Positions 42,885 to 51,266 of a DNA stretch of 64,000 bases are shown here, piece after piece. Location: assembly GCA_963699305.1 (NCBI GenBank), contig OY969431.1, positions 806,001 through 870,000 on the forward strand, written 5' to 3'. This stretch comes from JBGQAS01 sp963699305 (GTDB lineage Bacteria > Chloroflexota > Anaerolineae > Anaerolineales > Anaerolineaceae). Under the pieces are notes generated by a model that did not search any database, had not been told where the DNA came from, and worked only from the letters and a program-made list of their open reading frames with translations. A program made the translations under genes and the position numbers. Position 1 is the stretch's first letter. Each line of letters opens with the position of its first letter.

Positions 42885-44771
42885 ATGTTTGGCTATCATG
42901 GAAAAATACTTCACATTGATTTGACCAATCGAAAAACGTGGTCGGAAGAAAAAGCCGAAGACTGGTATAAAATGTGGATCGGTGGCGTTTCAATGGCAAC
43001 GCGTTTATGCTGGGAGAATATTACCCCTGGTTGTGATCCTTTATCACCAGAAAATCCTATTTGCATCGCCAATGGAATCTTTTCCGGTACGCCGGTTCCG
43101 GTGGGTGGAAAATTCGGGATGGCTTCAAAATCCCCTTTGACTGGTTGGATTGGTGACAGCCTATCTGGTTCCTGGTTTTCGATTGCTTTAAAACGGGCAG
43201 GGTGGGATGGAATTGTTGTGCATGGTGCCAGTGAAAAATGGGTCAATGTATTTATCGACGATGACAAAATTGAATTTCGTGATGCAACCAAACTCTTAGG
43301 ATTGGACACCTTTCACACCGAAGAAGCTATACGTGAGCAATTAGCAGATGACCAGGTTCGTTCCTGCACAATCGGTGTCGCTGGTGAGAATCTAGTCCGT
43401 TACGCCAATGTAACGAATGATGGTCGCCAGGCAGGTCGAACAGGTCATGGGATGGTTTGGGGAAAGAAAAAATTAAAAGCATTAAGTGTTCGAGGAACCA
43501 AGGGTGTCAAAGTTGCAGATCCTGCGACTTTAATGAAAATGTCCTTCGATATTAGCGAGCAAGCTCAAGGTCCTCATACGGTTAAATATCGCGTTTTGGG
43601 CACGGTCACAAACGTACTCAATATGAATAAGCTGGGTTTGTTGCCCACTCGAAATTATCAGGAAGGTACCTTTGAATTTGCAGATCAAATTTCCGGGGAA
43701 TATCTTTCAGAGCACCATAAAGTTAAGACAATTGCCTGCGCACAGTGCCCGATTGCCTGTGAGCAGATGTCTTTGGTTAAAGATGGTCCTTATAAAGATT
43801 CATTGACTGGTATCGAGTATGAATCGTTGTATGCCGTAGGGTCAAACTGCGGTATGAGCGACATGAAAACCATAATCAAGATGGTTGACATTTGTGATGA
43901 GTGTGGAATGGATTCGATGAGTACCGGGGTTACGATTTCCTGGGCAATGGAAACCTTTGAAAAAGGTGTCTTCAAAAAAGAAGATTTCAAATGCAAGAAA
44001 TACCCGGATGGATTTGAAGCGCGCTTTGGGAATGATGAAGCAGGTGTCACCTTGGCGGAAATGATTCGAGATCGCGAAGGAATCGGGAATTTGCTCGCTG
44101 AAGGAACCCGAATTGCGAGCGCTACTATTGATAAGGAACGTGGTTCAGAAACATACAAATGGGCAATGAACTCAAAAGGTTTGGAATGCTCTGGATATGA
44201 TGCACGCGGATTAAAGACATTTGCTGTAGGAGCTGCGGTTGGAACGCGGGGAGGTTGCCATAACCGTTCTGCTGCATATGATGTTGACATCACTGGTGTT
44301 ACTGATCGCTTCAAGGTTGATGAAAAACATGGCGATTATGCCCGGGAAGCAGAAGAATATGCAGCAGTGTATGACACTTTACCCTTGTGCAAGTTCATCC
44401 GTCGCTGTTTCACCGGTAAAGCCGATCGTTCAGGTGCCTGGCCTTCAATCGCAGCATTGATAAATGCAACCACGGGTTGGAAATTTGAATATAAAGACAT
44501 TGACTTGATCGGTGAGCGTGCTCATACTATTAAAAAAGCATTCAATGTGCGTGAAGGATGGAAACGCACCGATGATACTTTACCGTATCGTTGGCACCAC
44601 GATCCCATGACAAAGGGTGCTTCAGCGGGAGTGATCGTCACAGAAGATGAATTGGAATATATGAAAGACCTGTACTATAAAGCTAAAGGTTGGTCCAAAG
44701 AAGGTCTGCTGCCTAAAAAGAAACTTGTCGAACTTGGAATGGCAGATGTCGCTGAACAGGTTGGCATCTAG
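42885..44771 (+). CDS. aor: Tungsten/molybdenum aldehyde:ferredoxin oxidoreductase 2 (BamB-like context)
   Basis: A 628-residue AOR-family protein: KILHIDLTNRKTWSEEKAED, GTPVPVGGKFGMASKSPLTG, GRTGHGMVWGKKKLKALSV, the cluster ligands CAQCPIACEQ (about residues 285-294) and a late Cys in LPLCKFIRRC. It is quite different in sequence from AOR 1. Its neighbours (four-cluster ferredoxin, HdrA, MvhD, hydrogenase-like subunits) resemble the Bam (ATP-independent benzoyl-CoA reductase) and AOR-Hdr layouts, so it could act on an aldehyde or a CoA thioester ring. No benzoate genes are nearby, so an aldehyde or unknown carbonyl substrate is more likely. An AGGAGG site precedes the ATG. Confidence 0.9.
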   Translation: MFGYHGKILHIDLTNRKTWSEEKAEDWYKMWIGGVSMATRLCWENITPGCDPLSPENPICIANGIFSGTPVPVGGKFGMASKSPLTGWIGDSLSGSWFSIALKRAGWDGIVVHGASEKWVNVFIDDDKIEFRDATKLLGLDTFHTEEAIREQLADDQVRSCTIGVAGENLVRYANVTNDGRQAGRTGHGMVWGKKKLKALSVRGTKGVKVADPATLMKMSFDISEQAQGPHTVKYRVLGTVTNVLNMNKLGLLPTRNYQEGTFEFADQISGEYLSEHHKVKTIACAQCPIACEQMSLVKDGPYKDSLTGIEYESLYAVGSNCGMSDMKTIIKMVDICDECGMDSMSTGVTISWAMETFEKGVFKKEDFKCKKYPDGFEARFGNDEAGVTLAEMIRDREGIGNLLAEGTRIASATIDKERGSETYKWAMNSKGLECSGYDARGLKTFAVGAAVGTRGGCHNRSAAYDVDITGVTDRFKVDEKHGDYAREAEEYAAVYDTLPLCKFIRRCFTGKADRSGAWPSIAALINATTGWKFEYKDIDLIGERAHTIKKAFNVREGWKRTDDTLPYRWHHDPMTKGASAGVIVTEDELEYMKDLYYKAKGWSKEGLLPKKKLVELGMADVAEQVGI

Positions 44772-44796
44772 CGGTAAACGTATCTTAGGAGAAAAA

Positions 44797-45294
44797 ATGC
44801 CTACAACCACATCAAAATTTAAATATATCGCTTGTGACTACGATAAATGTATCGGTTGTCAGTTATGTGAATACATCTGCTCATACACTCATATCGGTGA
44901 ATTCAATACCTACCGCAGCCGAATCCGTGTTGTCCGTGCCGAAGAGATCATGGTTACTGCCGTTGCTTGCCGTACCTGTGAAGATGCTCCCTGTGTAGTA
45001 GCTTGCACGCGTGATGCCATGTCTCAAGACCCATTGACTGGCATAATCCGTCTGGACGCATCCAAATGCGATGGTTGTGCCTGGTGTATTGAAGCTTGCG
45101 ATTTTGGTGCCATCTCCATTAATCCGGAAACAAAACAGGCAGAAATATGCGATCAATGTGAGAACGTTGAAGGCGGCGCACAATGTGTCCTATGGTGTCC
45201 AAAAGATGCGTTGGAATTGGTCACATCTGATCAACGTGCTCAAAAGGCTCGCAAACGTTTGATCCTGGAAACCAATATCGGTCCAAAAGTATAA
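44797..45294 (+). CDS. Four-cluster ferredoxin subunit of the second AOR (BamC/HycB-like)
   Basis: A 165-residue iron-sulfur protein with CIGCQLCEYIC, CRTCEDAPCVVACTRDAM, CDGCAWCIEACDFGAI and CDQCENVEGGAQCVLWCP, the HycB/DmsB-like four-cluster pattern. It should conduct electrons from AOR 2 to HdrA. Start: the ATG at 44797 follows TTAGGAG; an earlier in-frame codon would lie inside aor and is rejected. It is 25 bases after aor and 35 before hdrA. It belongs to the same class as the ferredoxin of the first AOR operon but is longer and has wider Cys spacing in the second and fourth motifs. Confidence 0.9.
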   Translation: MPTTTSKFKYIACDYDKCIGCQLCEYICSYTHIGEFNTYRSRIRVVRAEEIMVTAVACRTCEDAPCVVACTRDAMSQDPLTGIIRLDASKCDGCAWCIEACDFGAISINPETKQAEICDQCENVEGGAQCVLWCPKDALELVTSDQRAQKARKRLILETNIGPKV

Positions 45295-45329
45295 CGATTA
45301 ATCCATTGTTACTCACCTAGAGGAGCAAA

Positions 45330-46055
45330 ATGACCGAAGAAAATATCAAAGAAGAGCTCCGTATCGGCGTTTATATCTGTCACTGTGGCAGCAACATTGC
45401 AGGTGTCATTGACCCAGCAGTTGTGGCAGATTGGGCTTCGCACCTTCCTGGCGTCGTTCGATCAGTCGATACGAATTATGCCTGCGCAGATACTGGACAA
45501 ACCCTGATTAAAGAAGATATCAAGAAATACAAGCTGAATCGTGTCGTCGTCTCAGCTTGTTCCGTCCGCATGCATGAACCCACTTTCCGTGCAGCGGTAG
45601 CTGAAGCAGGATTGAATCCTTTCTTGATGGAAATGGCAAACATCCGCGAGCAATGCACGTGGGCACATGGACATGATAAAGCGGGTGCTTTGGAAAAAGC
45701 CAAGGATCTGACCGCGGCTGCCATTGCCAAAGCGAGTTTTTTGACCCCCCTGGATATGATCCGTGTTCCTGTTACGAAGAAAGCAATGGTAATTGGCGGT
45801 GGAGTGGCGGGCATCAGCTGCGCGCTCGACCTGGCAGAGCAGGGGATTAAGACAGTTCTTGTAGAAAAACAACCCACCATCGGAGGAGTAATGTCTCAGC
45901 TCAATAAGACATTTCCAACGATGGACTGTAGCATATGAATTCTTGCACCCAAGATGGTTGACGCGGCGCGTCAGCCCAACGTAACAATCAAGGCTTTTAC
46001 AGAAGTGCAGCGGGTTGAAGGATTCGTTGGAAACTTCAAAGTACAGTTAAAGAAA
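45330..46055 (+). CDS. hdrA: HdrA-like flavoprotein, N-terminal part, with probable selenocysteine TGA
   Basis: Codons 1-242 of an HdrA-type electron-bifurcating flavoprotein. It has the N-terminal domain GVYICHCGSNIAGVIDP, the FAD loop AMVIGGGVAGISCALDLAEQG and IGGVMSQLNKTFPTMDCS. The next residues are Ile, then a TGA codon (45936-45938), then ILAPKMVDAARQPNV. HdrA homologues have Cys at the TGA position (D-C-S-x-C-I). The frame continues past TGA to an AAAAA run at 46053-46057, where one A appears to be missing. Adding it joins VQLKK to SKFVDVDRCNGCGECAKVC. As a plain stop, the protein would end at 202 residues without clusters. HdrA selenoproteins are known in methanogens. Confidence 0.8.
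45936..45976 (+). promoter_or_regulatory. Candidate bacterial SECIS element at the hdrA TGA
   Basis: The in-frame TGA (45936-45938) is followed after 17 bases by GGTTGACGC and GCGTCAGCC, a 9-bp stem (one G-T pair) closing a GGC loop (45965-45967). The loop begins 27 bases after the TGA and starts with G, as bacterial SECIS elements require. The stem is GC-rich in AT-rich surroundings and encodes a conserved segment, so it is compatible with both roles. Confidence 0.65.
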
Positions 46056-46057
46056 AA

Positions 46058-47842
46058 TCAAAATTCGTTGATGTCGATCGTTGCAATGGCTGTGGTGAGT
46101 GTGCCAAGGTATGTCCCATCGAAGTACCCAATTATTTCGAGATGAACCTGGCTCCACGCAGAGCAGCTTACGTCCCAATGAGCCAGGCTGTTCCTTTGCG
46201 CTATTCCATCGATATTGATAACTGCATCCATTGTTACAAATGTGTCGATGCCTGCGGTAAATTGGATGCTATCGATTTCTCAATGCAAGACAAAACAACT
46301 TGGGAAGACGTTGGTGCCATCATCGTCGCCACAGGTTACGATCATTTTGACCCGAGTGTCATGGAAGAATACGGGTACGGGCGTTTCCCGAATGTAATCA
46401 CTTCCATGGAAATGGAACGTCTGAATAATTCTGCCGGACCAACAATGGGCAATGTTGTCAGACCTAGTGATAATTCAAACCCCAAACGGATTGCCTTCAT
46501 CAATTGCGTTGGATCTCGGGATAAACGTTACAACCAATACTGCTCCAATTTCTGTTGCATGTATTCCATTAAAAATGCAGTTTTGCTCAAACAACTGTAT
46601 CCCGATGTCGATATCACTGTTTATTACATGGACATCCGTACACCATCCAAAGGATATGAAGAATTTTATGACCGGGCTCGGGAGATGGGAGTCCATTTCA
46701 TACAAGGCCGTCCTGCCCTGATTACCGAGGATGAGAATAACCATAATTTGTTCATCCATTCTGAAGATGTGTCTTTAGGTAAAGTTATCGAGCGTGAATA
46801 TGACATGGTTATGCTCAACCAGGCAGGCATACCCCAGCCGGACGTGAACACGATGAGTTCAGTGCTGAATATAGTACAAAGCCCGGGTGGTTGGTTCATG
46901 GAATATCACCCCAAACTACGTCCAATTGATACACCAACGGATGGCGTTTTCCTGGCTGGTGCATGCCAAGGATTGAAAGACATTCCATCGAGTGTATCTC
47001 AAGGCTTGGCTGCATCCTCAAGAGCCGGAAGGATTCTCCATTCTGAAGAATGGGAAATCGAACCCACCGTTGCACTTGTCTGGGAAGACCGATGCATTAT
47101 GAAGACGGGAAAGCAATGTGGTTTGTGTGCAAAGGCTTGCCCATATGGTGCAATCGATATCGAGCTTGGCAAAGCGGCACACGTCGTCACTGCAAAATGC
47201 CATGGGTGCGGTGGGTGTGTTGCTGAATGTCCACATAATGCTGTCACCCAATTGCATTTCACGGATGCTCAAGTTCTCGCTCAATTGCAAACGCTGCTCG
47301 CCGATAAGCCTGAAACAAAAATCCTTGCGTTCCGATGTCATTGGTGTTCGTATGGTGGTGCAGATCTTGCTGGTACGAGCCACTTTGATTACAGTGCGAA
47401 TGAACGCGGTATCCGTGTGATGTGTTCTGCCAGGATGGACCCTGATTTCATATACGAAGCCTTCCGGTTGGGTGCGGGTGCAGTTCTCTATTCCGGCTGT
47501 CATCCACAGGACTGTCACTATATTACGGGTCAGATTGTCGGAGCAACAAGAGCAGAGCGTTTGCAAAAAACCTTCGACAAAATGGGGATGACACCCGGAC
47601 GATTCCGCGTGGAATGGATTAGCGCTGCTGAAGGTGATAAATATGCCCGGGTGGTCAACTCGATGCAGAAAGTCATTGATTCATTAACCCCCGAACAGAT
47701 TAAAGAAGAAATCGAACGATTGAAACCACAAATGGAACAACGTGCCAGGCGCATGCGTGAAGTGCCCAGGATTGACGAGGCTTTGGAATTCAATCGAAAA
47801 TATGAAATTGCCATCCATCAACAGAAAGAGGTGGCAAAATGA
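46058..47842 (+). CDS. hdrA: HdrA-like protein with fused MvhD domain (C-terminal part)
   Basis: The rest of HdrA in the shifted frame. Two [4Fe-4S] motifs, CNGCGECAKVCPIE and CIHCYKCVDAC, are followed by the second flavin lobe (VGAIIVATGYDHFDP, INCVGSRDKR, CSNFCCMYSIKNAV, DGVFLAGACQGLKDIPSS). Then come two more [4Fe-4S] sites, CGLCAKACPYGA and CHGCGGCVAECP. The last 150 residues are an MvhD domain (CHWCSYGGADLAG, VMCSARMDP, YSGCHPQDCHYITG) that binds a [2Fe-2S] cluster and normally links hydrogenase to HdrA. The repaired HdrA-MvhD is about 838 residues. A possible separate start at ATG 46142 lacks a ribosome-binding site. The stop overlaps the next start (ATGA). Confidence 0.85.
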   Translation, partial: SKFVDVDRCNGCGECAKVCPIEVPNYFEMNLAPRRAAYVPMSQAVPLRYSIDIDNCIHCYKCVDACGKLDAIDFSMQDKTTWEDVGAIIVATGYDHFDPSVMEEYGYGRFPNVITSMEMERLNNSAGPTMGNVVRPSDNSNPKRIAFINCVGSRDKRYNQYCSNFCCMYSIKNAVLLKQLYPDVDITVYYMDIRTPSKGYEEFYDRAREMGVHFIQGRPALITEDENNHNLFIHSEDVSLGKVIEREYDMVMLNQAGIPQPDVNTMSSVLNIVQSPGGWFMEYHPKLRPIDTPTDGVFLAGACQGLKDIPSSVSQGLAASSRAGRILHSEEWEIEPTVALVWEDRCIMKTGKQCGLCAKACPYGAIDIELGKAAHVVTAKCHGCGGCVAECPHNAVTQLHFTDAQVLAQLQTLLADKPETKILAFRCHWCSYGGADLAGTSHFDYSANERGIRVMCSARMDPDFIYEAFRLGAGAVLYSGCHPQDCHYITGQIVGATRAERLQKTFDKMGMTPGRFRVEWISAAEGDKYARVVNSMQKVIDSLTPEQIKEEIERLKPQMEQRARRMREVPRIDEALEFNRKYEIAIHQQKEVAK

Positions 47843-48798
47843 GTCACGAGCCTTCTGTCCAGACATTTACTGATCAAGTCCATGCAATTCCAGGCGGGGA
47901 ACACCTTGAAATGTGCTATTCCTGCGGTACATGTGTGAGCAAATGCATGATACAGCAGAAAGTTGAGCCGGAATACAATCCACGCCGTTTGCTGCGATTG
48001 GTCATGATGGATGCGCGTGAGGAAGCATATAAAAGCCCGACAACGTGGATGTGTTCTGCCTGCGACTTGTGCTATACCGCGTGCCCTCAGAAAATCCACA
48101 TCTCTGGAGTCATCGGAGCAGTAAAGCAATTGGCTGTCCAGGCAGGATATTCGTCACCTCTGGACACCGTCAAGGTTGATGAAGAATTATGCTCCGGTTG
48201 TGGTATTTGCGTAATGGCTTGCCCTTATGAAGCACCTCATCTGATCGAAAAAGAAATTGATGGAAAACTGGATCAAATTGCGGAATCAGATATCAATAAG
48301 TGTATGGGCTGTGGAACGTGTGTTGCTGCTTGTCCAATGGGTGCAATTGCAAGGACTGGATTTAGTAATACGGAAATAGTAAGACAAATTACTCGAAAAT
48401 CAGGGAAGGGGACTTCTCAGAAACTGGTTGCCTTTGTATGCGATTGGTGTTTACGAGAGGATGCTGATCTTTCGATCCTGGAAAGTTATCCGGAAAATGT
48501 CAAAGTCATTCACATTCCATGCTCAGGTAGGATTGACCCTCAAATGGCTCTGCTGGCGCATCGTGCAGGGTTTTCGGGTGTATTGGTTTGCGGCTGTAAA
48601 CCCGGTGAATGCCATTTCAAGCGCGGTAATTATGTTTCCTCTTGCAAGATGGGCTTGCTCGAAATGATGATGGATCAGATGCAAATTGCCCAACCCCTTG
48701 TCAGGTTTGTTCAAATCGGTACCCAGGATAGAGGGCGGATCCATCATGAAATACAAGGAATGTTAGACGATATGAAATCCAGAGAGGCAATGAAATGA
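47839..48798 (+). CDS. HdrC-like protein fused to ferredoxin and MvhD domains
   Basis: A 319-residue fusion. Residues about 30-105 are HdrC-like, with CYSCGTCVSKC and CSACDLCYTACPQ. Residues about 115-185 hold two more [4Fe-4S] motifs, CSGCGICVMACPYE and CMGCGTCVAACPMGA. The C-terminal part is MvhD-like, with FVCDWCL, IPCSGRIDP and CGCKPGECHFKRGNY. It is therefore a second MvhD domain in the same operon. HdrC normally pairs with HdrB, the CCG-domain heterodisulfide-reducing subunit, but no HdrB or CCG domain is encoded here. Both ends overlap the neighbours by four bases (ATGA), showing strict coupling to hdrA and mvhG. It probably wires HdrA to the hydrogenase-like pair. Confidence 0.87.
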   Translation: MSHEPSVQTFTDQVHAIPGGEHLEMCYSCGTCVSKCMIQQKVEPEYNPRRLLRLVMMDAREEAYKSPTTWMCSACDLCYTACPQKIHISGVIGAVKQLAVQAGYSSPLDTVKVDEELCSGCGICVMACPYEAPHLIEKEIDGKLDQIAESDINKCMGCGTCVAACPMGAIARTGFSNTEIVRQITRKSGKGTSQKLVAFVCDWCLREDADLSILESYPENVKVIHIPCSGRIDPQMALLAHRAGFSGVLVCGCKPGECHFKRGNYVSSCKMGLLEMMMDQMQIAQPLVRFVQIGTQDRGRIHHEIQGMLDDMKSREAMK

Positions 48799-49781
48799 GC
48801 AAAGCAAAACCGAAATTTGCCTTCTATTGGGCTGCTTCCTGTGGCGGATGTGAAATCTCGATCACCGAATTAGGCATGCGATTAGTTGAAATAGGCGAAA
48901 AGGTCGATATTGTCTTTTGGCCTTGTGCAATGGATTTCAAGTATGAAGATGTCCGTAGTTTGAAAGATAAAGAAATTGATTTTTGTTTTTTCAATGGCGG
49001 CATCCGTAACACCGAAAATAATGAAATTGCTCATCTCTTAAGAAAAAAATCGAAGTTTTTAGTCGCGTTTGGTGCCTGTGCTCATTTGGGCGGAATTCCT
49101 GGTCTTGCTAATTTATCGGATATTGAAACCCTGTTGGAACGTGTATACGATAACATTCCTTCCAATGACGCGTCAAAAGGCACTCGTCCAATCCCCAAGG
49201 GAAAGGTTGTTGAGGGGGAACTGCAGTTACCTGCTCTTTATGACCGCATAAAAACACTGGCACAAGTTGTCGAGGTAGATTATTACATGCCAGGATGTCC
49301 GCCAGTTGTCGACCAGGTTTGGAATGTAATGCAAGTTTTGCTCTCTGGTAAGCTTCCTCCCAAGGGCTCATTTATTGGTGTGGATCCTCGCACCAATTGC
49401 GATACCTGTCCGCGTCAAAAAGGAAAAAGTGGTGCAAGGGTGAAGGAATTCAAACGTCCTCACGAAGTAATCTCTGATCCGGAGACTTGCTTCCTGGCAC
49501 AAGGGATAATTTGCTGCGGTCCTGCGACACGCGCTGGTTGTGGACTTCCATGTATTAAGGGAAATATGCCTTGTCGGGGTTGTTATGGAGCTCCCGAAGG
49601 TGTTACTGACCAAGGAGCCAAGCTGATGAGCGCATTGGCAGCCATCATTGACACTGATAAGCCGGAAGAATTGAATCGGATCCTGAAAAGTGTTACAGAC
49701 CCCGTAGGTCTTGGTTATCGGTTTAGTCTGGCAGATTCCATTTTAAACGAAATCAAATACTCTGGTTCCTCAAAGGAATAA
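48795..49781 (+). CDS. mvhG: MvhG-type [NiFe]-hydrogenase small subunit
   Basis: A 328-residue small subunit. Proximal-cluster Cys residues occur in WAASCGGCEISITELG, FGACAHLGGIPG and MPGCPPVVDQ. Additional cysteines in CDTCPRQK, ETCFLAQGIICCGPATRAGCG and CRGCYGAPEG provide for the medial and distal clusters. The pattern is that of F420-non-reducing (Mvh, group 3c) or related cytosolic hydrogenases. There is no Tat signal, so it is cytosolic. It starts inside the stop of the HdrC-MvhD gene (ATGA overlap) and precedes mvhA by 9 bases. In methanogens MvhG passes electrons to MvhD and then HdrA, and the same order is implied here. Confidence 0.92.
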   Translation: MSKAKPKFAFYWAASCGGCEISITELGMRLVEIGEKVDIVFWPCAMDFKYEDVRSLKDKEIDFCFFNGGIRNTENNEIAHLLRKKSKFLVAFGACAHLGGIPGLANLSDIETLLERVYDNIPSNDASKGTRPIPKGKVVEGELQLPALYDRIKTLAQVVEVDYYMPGCPPVVDQVWNVMQVLLSGKLPPKGSFIGVDPRTNCDTCPRQKGKSGARVKEFKRPHEVISDPETCFLAQGIICCGPATRAGCGLPCIKGNMPCRGCYGAPEGVTDQGAKLMSALAAIIDTDKPEELNRILKSVTDPVGLGYRFSLADSILNEIKYSGSSKE

Positions 49782-49790
49782 CGAGGACTT

Positions 49791-51257
49791 ATGAATAAAA
49801 AAATCAGCATTGATCCAATAACCAGGCTCGAAGGTCATGGAAGGATCGACCTCTTCTTGAATAAAGAGGGAAGTCTTGAAAATGCATACATGATCATCCC
49901 CGAGTTGCGTGGGTTTGAAAAATTCTGTGAAGGTCGCCCCGTTGAGGAAATGCCTCGCATCACGCAACGGATCTGTGGAGTATGTCCTCTGGCACATCAT
50001 ATGGCCGCTGCCAAAGCGGGTGATGCGGTTTATCATGTGGAACCTCCTCCGGCGGGAAAAATGATCCGAGAGTTAATGTACAGCTCCTTTTTTGTGGCTG
50101 ATCATGCCACACATTTTTTTGTTCTTGGTGGACCTGATTTTGTCGTAGGACCTGAAGCCCCCAAAAGTGAACGAAATATTCTTGGTGTAGTACGTAAAGT
50201 CGGTAAAGAGATTGGTTCTCGGGCGATCCAATTATTACAGGAAAATCATGAAGTCAACGCCATTATTGGTGGTCGGTACATTCATCCGGTCGCGGCTTTG
50301 GTGGGAGGTGTTAGCAAACCTCTTACAAAGGATGAGCAAAAAAGAATATTGGCAATATCAAAGCGTTCTGTGGAAACCGCAAAATTTACCCTCAAACTTT
50401 TTAATGATGTGGTTCTTAAGAACAAAGAATATGTCGACCTTATTCTCAGCGATATGTTTGCGCACAAAACATACTATATGGGAATGGTCGACGAGAATAA
50501 TAAAGTCAATTTCTATGATGGCAAGATTCGTGTTGTTTCTCCAGAAGGAAAAGAGTTCATCAAATATGGACCGGAACAATATTTGGATGTTGTTGCTGAG
50601 CATATTGAAACCTGGACCTATCTTAAGTTTCCATATTTGAAAAATATTGGTTGGAAAGGTCTCGTGGATGGTGTAGATAGTGGTGTTTATCGGGCTTCTC
50701 CCCTGGCACGATTGAATGTTGCCGAAGGCATGGCAACACCTGAGGCTCAAGCTGAATATGAAAAGTATTTCAAAACCCTCGGCGGAAAACCGGTGCATGC
50801 AACTCTGGCTACCCATTGGGCACGGTTGATTGAAATGCTGTATGCTGCAGAACGCATGGTTGAACTTGCCCAAGATGAGCAGCTGTTGGATACAAATGTT
50901 CGTACAATTCCCACCGAAAAACCCACAGAAGGTATTGGAATTATCGAAGCTCCGCGCGGTACACTTACACACCATTATGTAACGGATGAGCGTGGGTTAT
51001 TGAAATCGGTAAATCTTATCGTTGGTACAACCAATAACAACGCTGCAATCGATATGTCCATCAAGAAAGCTGCAATGGGGTTGATTCAAAAAGGGCAGCC
51101 GGTAACGGAAGGGATATTAAATAAGATCGAAATGGCTTTCCGTGCTTATGACCCTTGCTTTGGGTGTGCAACCCATGCATTACCTGGTGAATCTCCCATG
51201 ATCGTTCGTATTTATGATGCAGATCAAACCTTTCTGGAAGAAATTCGCAGGGACTAG
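49791..51257 (+). CDS. mvhA: MvhA-type [NiFe]-hydrogenase large subunit
   Basis: A 488-residue catalytic subunit. It has the L1 motif RICGVCPLAHH and the L2 motif DPCFGCATH, so all four nickel-binding Cys are present, plus ITRLEGHGRI with the conserved Glu. After the L2 His about 26 residues follow, which would be the maturation peptide removed by a specific protease; no such protease gene is in the window. Group 3 (Mvh-like) affiliation follows from the MvhG and MvhD partners. Presence of both CxxC motifs argues that it is a working hydrogenase rather than a Complex I-like relic. It would oxidise H2 or make it, in exchange with HdrA and AOR. Confidence 0.93.
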   Translation: MNKKISIDPITRLEGHGRIDLFLNKEGSLENAYMIIPELRGFEKFCEGRPVEEMPRITQRICGVCPLAHHMAAAKAGDAVYHVEPPPAGKMIRELMYSSFFVADHATHFFVLGGPDFVVGPEAPKSERNILGVVRKVGKEIGSRAIQLLQENHEVNAIIGGRYIHPVAALVGGVSKPLTKDEQKRILAISKRSVETAKFTLKLFNDVVLKNKEYVDLILSDMFAHKTYYMGMVDENNKVNFYDGKIRVVSPEGKEFIKYGPEQYLDVVAEHIETWTYLKFPYLKNIGWKGLVDGVDSGVYRASPLARLNVAEGMATPEAQAEYEKYFKTLGGKPVHATLATHWARLIEMLYAAERMVELAQDEQLLDTNVRTIPTEKPTEGIGIIEAPRGTLTHHYVTDERGLLKSVNLIVGTTNNNAAIDMSIKKAAMGLIQKGQPVTEGILNKIEMAFRAYDPCFGCATHALPGESPMIVRIYDADQTFLEEIRRD

Positions 51258-51266
51258 GAGAATGGA

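Noticed and set aside
43790..44314. 174-codon minus-strand frame inside aor 2
   Set aside because: It is a shadow of conserved AOR codons, with no start signal and no family resemblance.
46047..46062. Programmed -1 frameshift in hdrA
   Set aside because: The GAAAAAT run is not a canonical slippery heptamer, no stimulatory structure is evident right after it, and similar one-base breaks occur in unrelated genes in the window, so an indel is more likely.
47018..47566. 182-codon minus-strand frame inside hdrA
   Set aside because: It is antisense to strongly conserved cluster and MvhD motifs, is Cys/Thr-rich without any family pattern and has no ribosome-binding site.
50358..50975. 205-codon minus-strand frame inside mvhA
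   Set aside because: It lies opposite the hydrogenase large subunit, has a Phe/Asn/Ile-rich low-information sequence and no upstream signals.
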